A stretch of DNA of 64,000 nt from Trichostrongylus colubriformis (lineage: Eukaryota > Nematoda > Chromadorea > Rhabditida > Trichostrongylidae). The position numbers were made by a program, and so were the translations under genes. Shown here piece after piece: positions 10,561 through 22,685 of this stretch. How positions within the stretch are numbered: the first letter of the stretch is position 1; every line of letters begins with the position of its first letter. The notes beneath the pieces are model-generated. The model worked only from the letters and a program-made list of their open reading frames with translations, was not told the origin of the DNA and searched no databases. The stretch lies in contig OZ022258.1 of assembly GCA_963978905.1 (NCBI GenBank), positions 31,128,716-31,192,715 on the forward strand. Reading direction: 5' to 3'.

Positions 10561-12020
10561 TTATACGGCAAAGCCTACATAGACATCTAGCCAAGAAAGT
10601 AGCCGCGTGGTTAAAAATTAGGCACATATCTCTATTTTAAATTCATCTCAACCCGTATATTCACCTCTTTTGGGCATTATAGGGAAAAGCGATGTCTGTG
10701 GTTTGTAATTATGATAAGAGTCATACAAACGCTAGCCACACATTCAGTCGGAAATATAGACTGGCTAGAGGGATGCGAAGACCGTGTCAGATAACAAAGA
10801 CTCATCGCTGGCACCATCATGCGAAGTGATGGTGCCAGCGATGGGGGAGAGATTAAAGGCATATTTCAGGATTGCCTTGAGGGGGTCAAAGCGCCAAATA
10901 TGAAATCAGAGATGCTGAGGATTACGACGACAAAGAAAAATCCGAAAAAAATCCCCGAAAAGGGCAAAAATAAGGCCTCCTGTCATCCAGCCTCAGACGA
11001 GATTGCCCCATGAAAGCGAGCCTTTGAATCAGTTCCCGCTGGCTGGTATCAGAAGGAATTCTGGGATATCACCTGTTTCCTCATGTCAACGTCTCCTTCA
11101 CCATTGGTATCTCTTCCTTATCTTATGTTATCACACAATGCGTAGGCCTCATTTGCCACGTTATTGCCATCATTGCCACCGTCATTGCCAACAAACACGT
11201 CTGAGATGGGCGCGGCGGCTCCAGGGTGAGGCTGAGCTGGCTTTAAGAGCTCCGCGCGCTGCGATGACTCATCATCGCGCTTTGATATGTGGACAGTCTC
11301 CCTGCCCCCTTGGGGAACTATTAGGTCATATGGAAGGGCTGCAATGTTTCCCTAATCCTGGAATATGCCTTTAAATAAATGTAGAGCAATACACGTGATA
11401 TCATAAACTACTTGAGTGAAGCAACTCATACCATGCAACAGTCATTTAACGTAATGGCTGCGCTCTAGGCCTCATACTTTGCGGCATTGGAGCCAGCAGG
11501 GGGAGGTGGACAATATCTGATCGACGACACATTGTCAGAATGTATCACGCTGGGTCCCCGCCCAACCGGTGTTACTGCTCGCGTCAGTGCTGCAGAGTAC
11601 GAAGGCGCCTTGGGGGCCAATCGCGGCCGCACTGCGATTGCGAAAATTGTTGGAATGGGCTTTTCCTGCAACAGGCTCGCCTTGCAGTAAGCTAACGGCC
11701 GTAATGCCGACTAACCGTCAGTTGAAGGGTCAGTGGGATATTGACTTATGTTCCTTTTGTATTTCCTTCCAGTAATTTCCATAAACTAGATGCGCAAATT
11801 TTTTTTGTCCAGTGGAACATAGACTACACCGCAGCTCTGAAAAAATTGCAAAACACAACTACAAATTCATCGTGCTATGACCATGTTTTTGCAACATCGC
11901 CTTCAGCTACACATTCTTACGACAAGAAGGAGGAGAACAAATTGCATGGCTAAAGAGTGTACAAAGAGATCAACCTGGAATTCACAGTTATACTGAAATC
12001 CTTTCGAAAAGCTCATACAT
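10561..12020. other. Intergenic, no gene recognised; contains a perfect 17-bp hairpin
   Basis: No exon could be supported. Arms 10803-10819 and 10827-10843 (CATCGCTGGCACCATCA and its complement) form a perfect hairpin with a 7-base loop. Open frames at about 11003-11374 and 11465-11690 have no family or splice support. Confidence 0.5.
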
Positions 12021-12342
12021 TTGAAGGAATCGTCCACGGAAAATGAGTTTTTGTGTTACCCATATATTTATGTTGTATTTGCCTAATGTTGGCCTCATGC
12101 AAAATTTCACGCGAAAAAACGTGAATCTGGCTGAGATACAGCACCACAAAGTGCTCGGCGGCGGACCACGGGACGAGGCTTTTACTCCTAGGCCCCGCCC
12201 ACTGGGACCGCACTTTGTGGTGCTTTATCTCAGCCAGATTCACATTTTTTCGCGTGAAATTTTGCATGAGGCCAACATTAGGCAAATACAACATAAATAT
12301 ATGGTAACACAAAAACTCATTTTCCGTGGACGATTCTTTAAG
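12021..12342. mobile_element. Foldback MITE family, copy 1 (about 320 bp, arms ~150 bp)
   Basis: Nearly the whole element is an inverted repeat. It starts GAAGGAATCGTCCACGG and ends with the complement near 12330. The arms contain GTATTTGCCTAATGTTGG and GAATCTGGCTGAGATACAGC. The centre is short and GC-rich. Related copies are at 16.1 and 57.2 kb. Open frames on both strands are a by-product of the palindrome. Confidence 0.85.
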
Positions 12343-13542
12343 TGTAAGTTGTGACCAAAAAAAGTACAGGAGAACTCTGACAAAAACCGAAGCAATGGTA
12401 GGTACGATGCTCAAACAATAAAACGTCCATAATAGTCCATAAGGCTGAGGTTATAGCTTGCCATCAGTTTGCAGTCCGCTTACAGTTCAACTGAAGATTG
12501 GCTGCGATTCGATCTGCTATTATAAAGACGCAGAATCGCTCGAGTTTTCATGCGCTTTCTCACCTTGGCATGCTTCTTTCGTGATTCCTGAGTTTTTTTT
12601 ACCTCTCTGGGACCGTAAACGATAAAAGACTAAATTAGCCAAAAATGACGTTCTCGAGCGGAAGTGTGCAAGAGGACACGTGCGATTGTGGGGTTCGTAA
12701 GATCGTGAGCTCTTGAGGATAGCAGAGTCGCAAGGTATAACCTCGGTCCAAGATGTGAGTATTCTGGACGTGAAAAAGGCAGAAATCATATCCTGCTCAA
12801 AATCGGCGTGGGTACCGAAAATGAAGATGACCCTCTCTCCAGCTACACTGAACATGGAGGCACCTCAAATAAGACGACTCTATCACATAATAACCCTTAA
12901 AAGATAATACCATGGCCATATAGCGCTGCAGAGTGTGGAGGTAGAAAGGATTAAAATGATTCAAACCTCCCAACACTCAGACATCGCGTGATTGCCCTTT
13001 CGAGAGTCTCACACCTAAGCATTGAGTTCTTCTTGTATTAATAGTCCATGAAATGAATGAGACATATTGTTGTGATTCAAGAGGTATGCATATGTTATGT
13101 TTATGCATTGCGCGTCCATAATATTAGCGCAGACTTGTACAAGTGCAGAGCTGGGCGTTGATGTCATTGAGAGTCAAACATCAAAAAGTAAGAAAACAGC
13201 TGCCCAGCCCCTTCTATCGGTAACAACAGGCCGTGGTCCTGCGTTAAACGAGGAAGTCCCAGGATTGAGTGGTATTTGGTGTGTTGCGAAGGGATTGGTC
13301 GAATCTGTCGTTTACGGTGGATCAAGTATCGGAGATCGCCATCTTTTTGATAGTTTTTTGCTCCTCCTAGCTCAACTCCTCAACTGATGAGTGGAAGGCA
13401 GAAATCATGGACACCTTTACTGCTCTGTCGGCCCGCCGCCAAGAGAGCGAAGGTCGCAGGTTGACGAAACCGTTGAAGAGTGACTCGAGATGAAAATAAG
13501 AGCCTCTACACCATGCTTGACTCATGCATGAACAGTGAAATA

Positions 13543-14208
13543 TTGGGTAGTCTAAAAAGTTTTTTCGTATTTTTAAATACGCGCTTTTTCCCTCCAAACT
13601 GCTTTCCAACAATCTCTTCTGTACATACACATGTAGTACAAGTCCACACGCATCTATAGGTATTATTGTCTTCTATCTCCCGAATAACCTTTCTCGGCAA
13701 AATAAACATATCAAAGGTCAACCTCATTTTCAATACAAAAATTTTTCTTTGAATGGCGTTAGACAGGGAAAGGAAAAGATGATAGTCCGATGGAGCAAGA
13801 TCAGGGCTATAAGGTGGATGGGACAGCAATTTTTTCTAAGCTCGAGAATTCTTTGAGGCTATTTTTCGGCAAGACTTCTCACTATTGAAAAAGTGACTCG
13901 CCAAAAAATTCTCGAGCTTCGATAAAAATTGCTGTCCCATCCACCTTATAGCCCTGATCTTGCTCCATCGGACTATCATCTTTTCCTTTCCCTGTCTAAC
14001 GCCATTAAAATTTTTGTATTGAAAATGAGGTTGACCTCTGATATGTTTATTTTGCCGAACAAGGTTATTCGGGACTTGGAAGACAATAATACCTATAGAT
14101 GCATGTGGACTTGTACTAAATGTGTATGTACAGAAGAGATTGCTGGAAAGCAGTTTGGAGGGAAAAAGCGGTATTAAACAATACGAAAAAACTTTTTAGA
14201 CAACCCAA
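13543..14208. mobile_element. Foldback element made of two inverted mariner 3' halves
   Basis: The ends TTGGGTAGTCTAAAAAG and its inverted form lie next to TA at 13541-13542 and 14209-14210. The left arm (13829 down to 13543, minus) and the right arm (13929 up to 14208, plus) both encode the C-terminal end of a mariner transposase, beginning LSHPPYSPDLAPSDYHLF. Each arm therefore keeps the third catalytic Asp region but nothing upstream. The centre (about 13830-13928) joins the arms head to head through further inverted sequence. This family differs from the copies at 0.7 and 9.7 kb. Confidence 0.9.
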
Positions 14209-14210
14209 TA

Positions 14211-15070
14211 CCTAGAAGTGTCATCTCATTCGACGAGCCTGGTCATTTAATCAGCTAAAGAATGAAAAGTGCTAAAAAGAATAAAAAGACAAGGGGAAAT
14301 AAGATTGAAGAGAAAGGATTAAAAAGGGTGCAAACCGCTCAATCATAAAAACGCGATACAAAAGTTAACAAGGTATTACAACATATGTGAACAGAATGCT
14401 TTCAGGGATAATAGGCTTCGCCCACAACACGAAGCGCTGGCGACATGGCGCTGGGCCGCATACACGCAAGCCGTTCAAAGTTCAACCCTGTGAAACAGCG
14501 AGAACACTGGCCCAAAAAACGAACCGCCCATCAAAATAACACGTGGACCGAGCGAACGCTATAGAGGTGTGTGGCGTTTGATCTCATAAAATTCCTTATC
14601 ATATACGCATGTTTTTAAAGAAATAAAAAATGAGACCAGAAATAGTATCCTAAACGCCACGATACTTTACGGTTTCTCTTGGCTCAGTTCCGCAACTGAT
14701 AAGCCCTTAGTTGATTTCGACCTGACTCGACATTTTGCGACTTGAGAGTGTTTACAGATGAAAAGCCTTGACTATGTGGGATTGCATTCAACGAAGAACT
14801 ACTTACAGTAAGAGATATAGGACCCTCCACTGGCCCTGATTTTCGCACAGGCAATGCCCCCAATGAAATGTCGCTACAAACTTAAGTGGAAGTTATAAGC
14901 AAGGCGCATCTCAACACCGTGATCAACGCCAGTTATGATGCCAGATTACGTTCAGAAACAGGAAACAATGGTCCAGGAAAATATAACGGCGGTTCAAGGC
15001 TGAATTATTGTTAAAACATTCGTTTCGGAGGAGTCCTGAATCCACAGCTATGCCTTTTGGGCGTGCTTGT
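14211..15070. other. No gene recognised
   Basis: Mixed sequence without supported exons. Some lightly tRNA-promoter-like words near 14470-14500 were not convincing. Confidence 0.4.
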
Positions 15071-15073
15071 AAC

Positions 15074-15503
15074 CTTTCACACTGCGGAGACCCAATGCGA
15101 TTTCTCTGCCGTTCGGCACATTGGGTGTGTAATAGGACAGTTTTTTCAATAATATCCTCCTTAGCCGAATAAACCTCAGAATATTGAAACATGCGTCTCC
15201 CACATCATACAAAGAGTTTGCTCAAGGATGGGCAAGTTCCTGGTGTCAGTGGCCAGAAATGGGAGTAGCACTGGACTTTTTCGTCGCCGAAGACTTTTCC
15301 ACCGCGCTATTGATGAGCAGACTCACAATAGGAATATTCAAAAGAGCGATGTCAGAACAGCCAATGACTGGGTAGTCAACGCCCATCGCGACCCAAGACT
15401 CTCTTGGATCTGCTTTGTTTGCTGCGTATAGTTGGCCATTTTGAACGTAGATATGTGGATTGAACAACGTGGTGTGAGGGAGAAACAACCATGAACAAAG
15501 AGA
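15074..15503 (-). CDS. Candidate exon pair of an unrecognised gene
   Basis: Two open stretches with splice-like ends. 15327-15503 is preceded by TTGCAG and followed by GTGAGT; it encodes 59 codons in frame including NPHIYVQNGQLYAANKADPR. 15074-15174 has a weak acceptor (CTGAG) and ends before GTTACA; it encodes EKTVLLHTQCAERQRNR. Both begin in phase 0, so they could join. No family was recognised and no further exons were found. This could be chance. Confidence 0.22.
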
Positions 15504-15574
15504 CTGCAAGCCTATGTGTATAGACAATATCGTAATAATGAATTCTTATATAAATAGTCATCTGAGATATTTTT

Positions 15575-15775
15575 TCTGAGAGGCGGAGGTGGTGTAATGA
15601 AAAATGGCGCCCATTGCCACTCTCGAGGTGTGGGATCAAATCCCGCATTAATGCACGCCCAGGCCGAGCGAGCATTCCATTCTCCCGAAGTGAGTAGATT
15701 GGTACCAGAATTATCTGGGAGGATATGAGCGCTGCCTTGTACGTCGGCTACCCCTGCAAACCATTGCATAGGCCA
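15575..15775 (+). repeat. tRNA-like SINE candidate
   Basis: GGAGGTGGTGTAATG resembles an A box. About 40 bases later GGTGTGGGATCAAATCCC resembles a B box. About 130 bp of unrelated body follows. No second copy with the same body was found in the window, so the SINE call rests on the promoter boxes only. Confidence 0.4.
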
Positions 15776-16100
15776 AATTGCATTCAGGTGCGACCACGAT
15801 ACTTGGGAAATGGAATGCCCAAAAAGCGATTGATTAAAGCTAAAACTTCATCGTTTATCCTTTGACTTTTCTGAGAAAAAACATCGAATCTCACTGAATT
15901 AGTAGCACATCCAATATGTAGCATAATTCGCAAACAAAGAATAGAAACAAAGCATATCAAATAGGATAAAGTATGAGCAAGAAAATTTAATGAGCTTCGT
16001 AAGTACAAAAAATGCCTTCCATCGAGAAAAATGTGATTGCTTCGAGCTAGCCTTCCAATGAAACGATTTCAAAGTGTTCTTAATTGCAGTACCATGGGAT

Positions 16101-16532
16101 TGGAGGAATCGTCCACGGAAAAATGAGTTTTTGTGTTACCCATATGTTTATGTTGTATTTGCCTGATGTGGGCCTCATGCAAACTTTCATGCGAAAAAAT
16201 GTGAATTTCGGCAAGATAGAGCACCACAAAGTACGTCCGGTTGGGCGTGGCCTCCGAGTAAAAGCCTCGTCCCATCGTCCGCTGTGGTCGAACGTATTGT
16301 AGGAGCAGAAAGTTACGTACACAGTCCCACCCTCCGTTCCCAACCGCGGCAAACAACGGGACGCGGCTTCTACTCGCAGGCACCGCCCACCCGTCCAAGA
16401 ATTCGGGGGGCTGTATCTTAGCCACATTCACATTTTTTTGCGTGAAACTTTGCATGAGGCCCACATTAGGCAAATACAACATTAATTTATGGTATCACAA
16501 AAACTCATTTTTCCGTGGACGATTCTTCAAAT
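16101..16532. mobile_element. Foldback MITE family, copy 2
   Basis: Inverted arms begin GGAATCGTCCACGGAAAAA and close near 16530 with the complement. The arms share the CATGTTTATGTTGTATTTGC-like block and GTGAATTTCGGCAAG with copy 1. The central ~140 bp is longer and more diverged than in copy 1. Confidence 0.82.
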
Positions 16533-16539
16533 GCTTTCG

Positions 16540-18000
16540 AATGTACTGGGCCCGTTCATTGGATAGTTCATATATAGTACAAAATCAAGTGTTGCTGTTC
16601 GCTAAAATCTGTCCATCAGGTTTGTGTTGCAGTGAATAACGTAGTGAAAAACTGGGGGTGTTGTGAACTTATGCACAACAAGTGGTTTTGTTTACAGCGC
16701 AGTAAAAGTTGATCTTCGGAGCAACCCATGTCAACCCCAACCATCACCCATCGCAAGAGTGCAACCGTAGACAACTGCTTTTCAACTGCTGCTGTCATCA
16801 GACTCTCACATTAATTTACAGTGGGGTAGATGACGCTAGTACTGGGTCATAAGTGATGTCGTTAATTTTTTAAAATTTTTTTATGAACTTATTATATGGG
16901 CAGGCAGCGTAACACCCATTCAAAAACATTCACTCGCTCCACAAAATGATATTTATGTCTATTTTTTGTGAGTGTTAGAGAGCCGATGTGGTGGTTTTTG
17001 ACGAGTTCGTCGAATCTAGGAACAAAATTCTTGGATTCAGTCTACTGAAAAGGTGCCGAAAGGTTATGAAGGGGTCATAAATAGCGAGGAGGCACACTGC
17101 TGGCCAAACTCTTCCGGTTTCTGCCAGAAAAATGAGTTGTTAAGAAGTGTAAACTGGACCCTATTACATGGACCTATAATCCGTACTGAATCGCAGTTTA
17201 AAACGAAACATATTTTGATAGAACGATAAAACTTTTTTCGATTGATTTGCATAGTAATACCGAGTAAAAGACTTGAAGGAAAATTTTATCAAAATATCCG
17301 CCAGTGCATCAGGAAAAGGTAATCTGGAAAAGCGTGACGCGACACATCGGTGAACCGTTTTATGGATGTTATAGGAGAGGTCGAGGCAAGCTGATCCGGA
17401 CACATGATTGATCGATTTTCCCAGCATGAAATATGATGTTTTGATTGATTACCAAATTGCTCAATATTTGTCTGCTGAACCTACCGCATCGTCAGCCTGA
17501 CCCATACCAAAACATCCAGAAATTAAACCTACCTTCTTGCAGAGCAACTGAATCTCTTCCGAATGATATCTGACAAGCCGCGTAGACTCATAATAAATAG
17601 GAAGAACTTTCATTTCAAAAAACCAATGTTACTCATGGAATGACCCTATTTCATAAACTACTGGGCATGCCGATGATGTGCCACCGAAGTTGCATGAATC
17701 AATGCAGCATTTTTACACAAATCAAAGAATTCTGAAAGTTCAAAACATTGGTAGAAAAAACAGACCACAATATTGATAAACTATTAGCATTATTGACTGG
17801 CCTACAGTAGCATTTCGGTAGCGACAATCTTGTACAACCTACTTAGCCCTGTATAGAAATATGTAAATCGAACCATTGAAAATGCACACAATTTTCCACG
17901 GTCGCTACTGAGGTGCGATACCACAAAGGCGAGCGTGGGGAGTTTTCGTGCGTCTGTAGAGCAGGAAGAAAACACCATACGAGTACATGAAGAAGTGGTT
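16540..18000. other. Intergenic, no gene recognised
   Basis: No supported exon. About 17095-17190 is similar to about 35610-35700 (both contain a GAAAAAcAAATTGTTAAG-like block followed by TGGaCC...ACATGG), so it belongs to a diverged dispersed repeat. Confidence 0.4.
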
Positions 18001-18255
18001 ATAAAATAAAATAAATTATAGAAGCAATAAATAAGCGAGGACATAGATGAAAAAATGAAATGGAAATAAAAAATAAATGAAAAACGGAAAACGGAAAAAT
18101 AAATGCAAAAATAAAATGGAAATAAATGGAAATGGAAAAAATGAAAGGAAATAAGTGAAACAAAGAATAAATAAAATAAATGATAAAAGTATTAATAAAT
18201 AAATAGTAATAGGGTGATAAATAATAAATAAAAGATAAATGAAATAAATAATGAA
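18001..18255 (+). repeat. A-rich simple-sequence region
   Basis: About 250 bases built from degenerate AAATAAATG/GGAAATAAA words with almost no C on the plus strand. Confidence 0.85.
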
Positions 18256-20030
18256 TGTCGAATTAGGTGGCTTTTTCTAGGCGATCAACCAATCACAGTA
18301 AATATTTTCAGTTGCCTATGATTTTTATAATCTTACGTGATAAAGCCATACATTAAGGCTACTGTGTGATATTTTGCGAGGAAGGTCTTTCAGGACATGG
18401 CGCTCTTCATGGAATCTGCTTTCTCTTCATACGGGGATGCGTGTGTGAAACATATGACTGACCTTCATTTTTCTTGAGTGGCCCTACACCTCTCTCTTCT
18501 AACCCATAGACTGCCATTGAAATGCTACTATATCATCCTTCTTCTAAGCATAGCAGGTTGGATTTCGGCAAAAACCATGGAGTGAAAAAGATGCCGCTAA
18601 AATTTCACTGTATTTCCTTCAGTGACGGTGGAGCTGCTTAGGTTCTCATATGCAGTCCGCGCCATACCAAATTACATATCCGCCTTGATTTAGGAGGTCG
18701 CGATCATGTAAACCACTACTTTTGAAGATGAAGAACATTGACTTACTCGGTTAATGCAGCATCTCACTGAAATTAAATTTGAATAGATTCTATATTGAGG
18801 TGATTCTTTGAAGTTGAGTGCATCGCCTAACGAAGAAGATATTGATCGATGTTGCTTCTGCACTTTATGCTCAAAATAATAAGGTCTTCCCTAAACGGCC
18901 TATCAAAAGCCTCTCAACCGTTGCCTAAGTAGATTAATCCTTGATCATTCCTTAGTTGCAGGAAAAGCTCATTTATGAGCTTCCTCTCAACTCCTTGAGG
19001 CAGCTTCTTCGGGTAGGAGTCTTCAGTTGCGAGTTATAGCCAATGCTGTTGAAAGCAGTATCCAAAGAAAGCAAAGCACTGACCCGTGTCGTCTGACAAT
19101 AGAGCAGTTCACCGAAGATGCTCGGACTACCCATAAACTCTATTATAAAAACAAAAATGCCGTTCAAAGGAAAAACGCTCCGAACGAAGCTGGGAACTGC
19201 TCATAAGCGCCACGTGGATACGGTGCGGTGGCACTCCAAGACAATGCTTCTCGATGCAGTCGCAGGAAGTCAGCATGTGTACATAGATGAGGGCACGTAC
19301 GAAGGAACGATTACAAGCGAGGATTGGATATTACCCAAGTCTAGGAAGGAAAGGGTACTCGTTCCCCGCACGTATACACAGCGCCTTGTTTCTTGCTGCT
19401 ATTTCAAAAGTGATCAGTAAAAAGGGAGCGGAAAATCTGCCTATATAGCACGAAACTTATATCTCGTTTCGGAAAAGACTGACGGTGGTGGGCGGGTCCT
19501 GTTGATTACGGCCGATAGGGAGCTCTGTAAGGCAAAGGTCACCAATTTCGTTGCCCTTCCCAGGCTGATTTTGAAGCGTAATGTTGACTAATGGTGAGTG
19601 ATCGTATGTGATAGCAACTGATAAGGGTCAATAAAGAGCGTTAGAAGGCGATGTTCACTGAGTTCGCTACACTTTGCAGGCTGTCGCGGTTCCACTGAGC
19701 GGTTGCCCTCCGAACCGCTGGCAAAAGTTTAAAAGATAAGGTTTCTGGCGTCAATGAATCCCTTGTTGGGATGCCTCGCGTATTCTAGTTCCATTCAGAA
19801 GGTGAATGTGATTTGCCCTATACAATGACTTGCGGGGGCCAGTCGATGTGCAAGGCAGTGCTTTTACCCTCTTAAACGAGTCTGGTATTCGAATTCGCCT
19901 CACCGGAGGGATGGAAGACTTGGTTTGACTTGGTCGGTCACTGATGTTGGGTTTGATCCTCGCACCGTGCAAGTGGGAGTACGTGCCACCTGATACTGTA
20001 ACACTTGATAGGCATAAACTATGGTAAATA
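18256..20030. other. Intergenic, no gene recognised
   Basis: No supported exon. Around 19825-19905 a GGTATTCGAATTC word near GTCGATGTGC looks faintly like tRNA promoter boxes, but is too weak to call. Confidence 0.4.
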
Positions 20031-20039
20031 TACCATTAG

Positions 20040-20150
20040 GAAATTGAGGAATGGTTACAAGATCTCGGTACTGTAACGGCACATAAGTCGAGTACGCGTC
20101 CCATCAGAGACCAAAGTTTTGTCCATTACTCTGCATCCTTGTGACAACTA
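20040..20150 (+). repeat. Degenerate SINE copy (family of 8.4 and 31.4 kb)
   Basis: CAGAGACCAAAGTTTTG followed by ACTCTGCATCCTTGTG matches the body of the copy at 31.4 kb (GAGACCAAGTTTTTTG, ACTCAGCATCCTTGTAG). The tRNA-like head upstream is barely recognisable. Confidence 0.5.
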
Positions 20151-20840
20151 TTGCATAGCGGGCTGCGGTAAAAATCAGTAGCTAATCTTATACAATGTGA
20201 GAAATTTCCCACGCGGTTTCTGGAAGGCATAGCTTGGCCCTTGAGTGGTCGGAGGAGAGAATCTGCAACCGATATTTAGCTCTAACATCACGTAGAAAGA
20301 ATCAAACCGAACCAGGAGGGGTTTCAGATAAGAGTTGTATGAAGCCTGCTGTTCGGCACAAAGTACACGAAGAAGCTAGAAAGGATGGGGTGGAGATTGA
20401 CAAGAAGGAAAATAAGAATGATAACACTTTCTCAGTAAGGATGCCCAATAAGTCTAGATGTTTTAAACGATATTAGCAACAACAGGGAATAAAACTGTCG
20501 TTACAGGCGACTTCGAAAACAACAGGTAATCTTGGGTGACCTATGCGACGGCGTAGATACTGACCTGATAGCGAGAGGGGCCGACCTATGTCTGATCAAT
20601 TGCTCCATCGAAAATCGCAGCCGAGCGACCAGTTGATCGCAGTAGTCGAACAGCGACCACCCACGGCTGTCTCAACTTGCAAAACACGAAAGCATTAACA
20701 ATATCTTTATATATATTTACATCCGAAAAATATAGTGAAAGGCCGTTGAGAGCTGAAGAGCGAGAAATCGGTTTTCTGAGACCGGGAAGAGGAGCAACCC
20801 TGTGGGAGGACTAGTCCATGGGAGCAACGTAATTTCGAAG

Positions 20841-22165
20841 CTAGAGGTCTGATAGCTTGGATGTGAAGCTAATCGCATCCATTTCGAGCTGAACGTCATT
20901 CCTGTCACTTCGTCTTCGCTCCTGAAAGCTCTTAAAAAGCAACGGTCAAGATTCCGTTATAATATAAAAGGAGAAATTTAGAGTGTCGCTAAGGCCAAGC
21001 ACACCTGTGTACCATTACACATGTTTCGAAATGGGGAGAACTTCTTTCGTGGCCACGAGTTTGAGGCGGATATCCTTGATGCCTGAAAGGAACGATAGAC
21101 ATGCTGGCAATGAATGGGACTTTACAGCGAAACGCGTGATACTTACCGAGCTATGGCGTTCCTTGACGAGCAGCGGTTCAGTGGTGAGTATCGATTCTGC
21201 TGCTTCTAACATATCCTCGTCTTTTACTGCTGATCGCGTGTTGCCTTCAAAAGATCTCTGATGCATTTGAATACGACAGGGTGTGAGTGCCCAAAAATCC
21301 AAAATGTGAAGAAGGTAACAGAAGAATTCAAGAGCATCTAGCAATCTGTGAGTAATAATCCCTCAAGTAACCAGTTACAAGGTTTGAAGACCTGAGCAAC
21401 AGCTACGGAAGCCTTCAAAGGAGAGCTGCAGGGATCAACACTATAGTATATCACGCCGCTTGAACGAAGGAAAATTGCGATAGCTAGCAGGATCAGCATT
21501 CTGCGATTGCTCAGAGATTGATACAGGGAGAAGATTAGGTTTGATCAGGGGCACCAATCACAATTCACTAGGACAAGACCGAGTAATTTGCAGTAGGATG
21601 CACTTGCTGAAAGAGCAGGAGATGCATGAGTCGAGTGTGAGGGTAAACGAAATACCTGAAAGAAGAAAGAGAAAGAGGTACGAAAAAATGAACAGCGCAC
21701 TTTGTAGTGGAAGGCACGCTATGAGAACTTAACAAGGCCGTGCAGCGTACAAATCACTCGCTACAGAGTACAACGTGTAGTACTAAGTTTCTAGGGTTTT
21801 AATTTACTATTCTCTATTCGCATTTTCCTCTGTAAGAGCATTGTAGCTCTGGCCCAAACACGCTGCCCCAATCAGAATTGGACAACCCGTATGCGCAGCA
21901 CGCGGCCGCACGGTTTTTCCTGACGACACACCCAAATCACTGTCGCAGTGCGGGTTCCCGCGAGCGAGTGCTTCATTCACTTGCGTGTCAGTCTTACCTA
22001 TACAGATCGTCGTGGCAAATCCTATTTTCCAAACACTTCACATTTTTTATCTCGTTTTTCCTTAAGCGATTTTTGTTTTAAGCAATGCACCTTTTTTTGA
22101 CGCGCGACAGAATTGTCGCCTCTGCTGCCTGTGGTAACCGCTGCACATCGCATGAGATTAGCAGA
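20841..22165 (-). CDS. C-terminal coding exons, probably the cytoplasmic tail of the upstream receptor
   Basis: Three exons with strong splice signals join in phase 0. 22091-22165 (acceptor TTTTCAG, donor GTGCAT) encodes SANLMRCAAVTTGSRG and on to RQKK. 21147-21257 (acceptor CATCAG, donor GTAAGT) encodes 37 residues including VKDEDMLEAAESILTTEP. 20841-20888 (acceptor GTTCAG) encodes LEMDAISFTSKLSDL and then TAG. The result is a 77-residue hydrophilic tail. It lies 520 bp downstream of the last transmembrane exon of the receptor on the same strand. The phase does not join directly to the exon at 22694-22829 (one base left over), so a small linking exon would be needed. It could instead be the end of a separate gene. 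Confidence 0.45.
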
Positions 22166-22685
22166 CTGAAAATGCGCAGGTCTCACGGGTGAGAAAAGAA
22201 GTAAGTTAATTTCGATCAAGTGTGTATCTACGACAGGAATCCGCACTGGGCATGAGGTGTGCTAAGTGATGTGTGCGAGTTCGAGGCGCTAATGTGGTTT
22301 TGTCCTAAAGTTAATATAGGGTAATGTTGGGACACCATATATGGTCACCTTGCATCGCTCAGAACAGGAAGCACACGACCCCTAACTCGCAAGCATCGCA
22401 TCGCACCCGGTACGCCGCTGCCAGATGCTGACGTGAGGGTGCGTACCCACTCTGGTCAACTGTGAATTACATTCTCACAATAGCATAGTTCAACTTATGG
22501 CAGGAAGCACTGGCTGGAAGCTCGATTCGGCATTGGCCATGATTTCGGCTCACTCAGGAATTCAGTCGAGATAATGTCCGAGTCTATTCTTTAAAAAATT
22601 AAGATTCCCGGAAACCGCGTCTCCTTACAAGCCATAAGTAAGTGATCGCTTTTGATAGTCTCACAACAAGGCCTGCAGTAAATCA

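Noticed and set aside
11465..11690. Gly/Pro-rich open frames on both strands
   Set aside because: No splice sites, family match or neighbouring exons.
12013..12414. Overlapping open frames on both strands as genes
   Set aside because: They arise from the palindromic foldback MITE, and the same frames recur in its other copies.
12712..12855. Minus-strand frame RVIFIFGTHADFEQDMISAF
   Set aside because: No convincing acceptor and donor pair, and no link to another exon.
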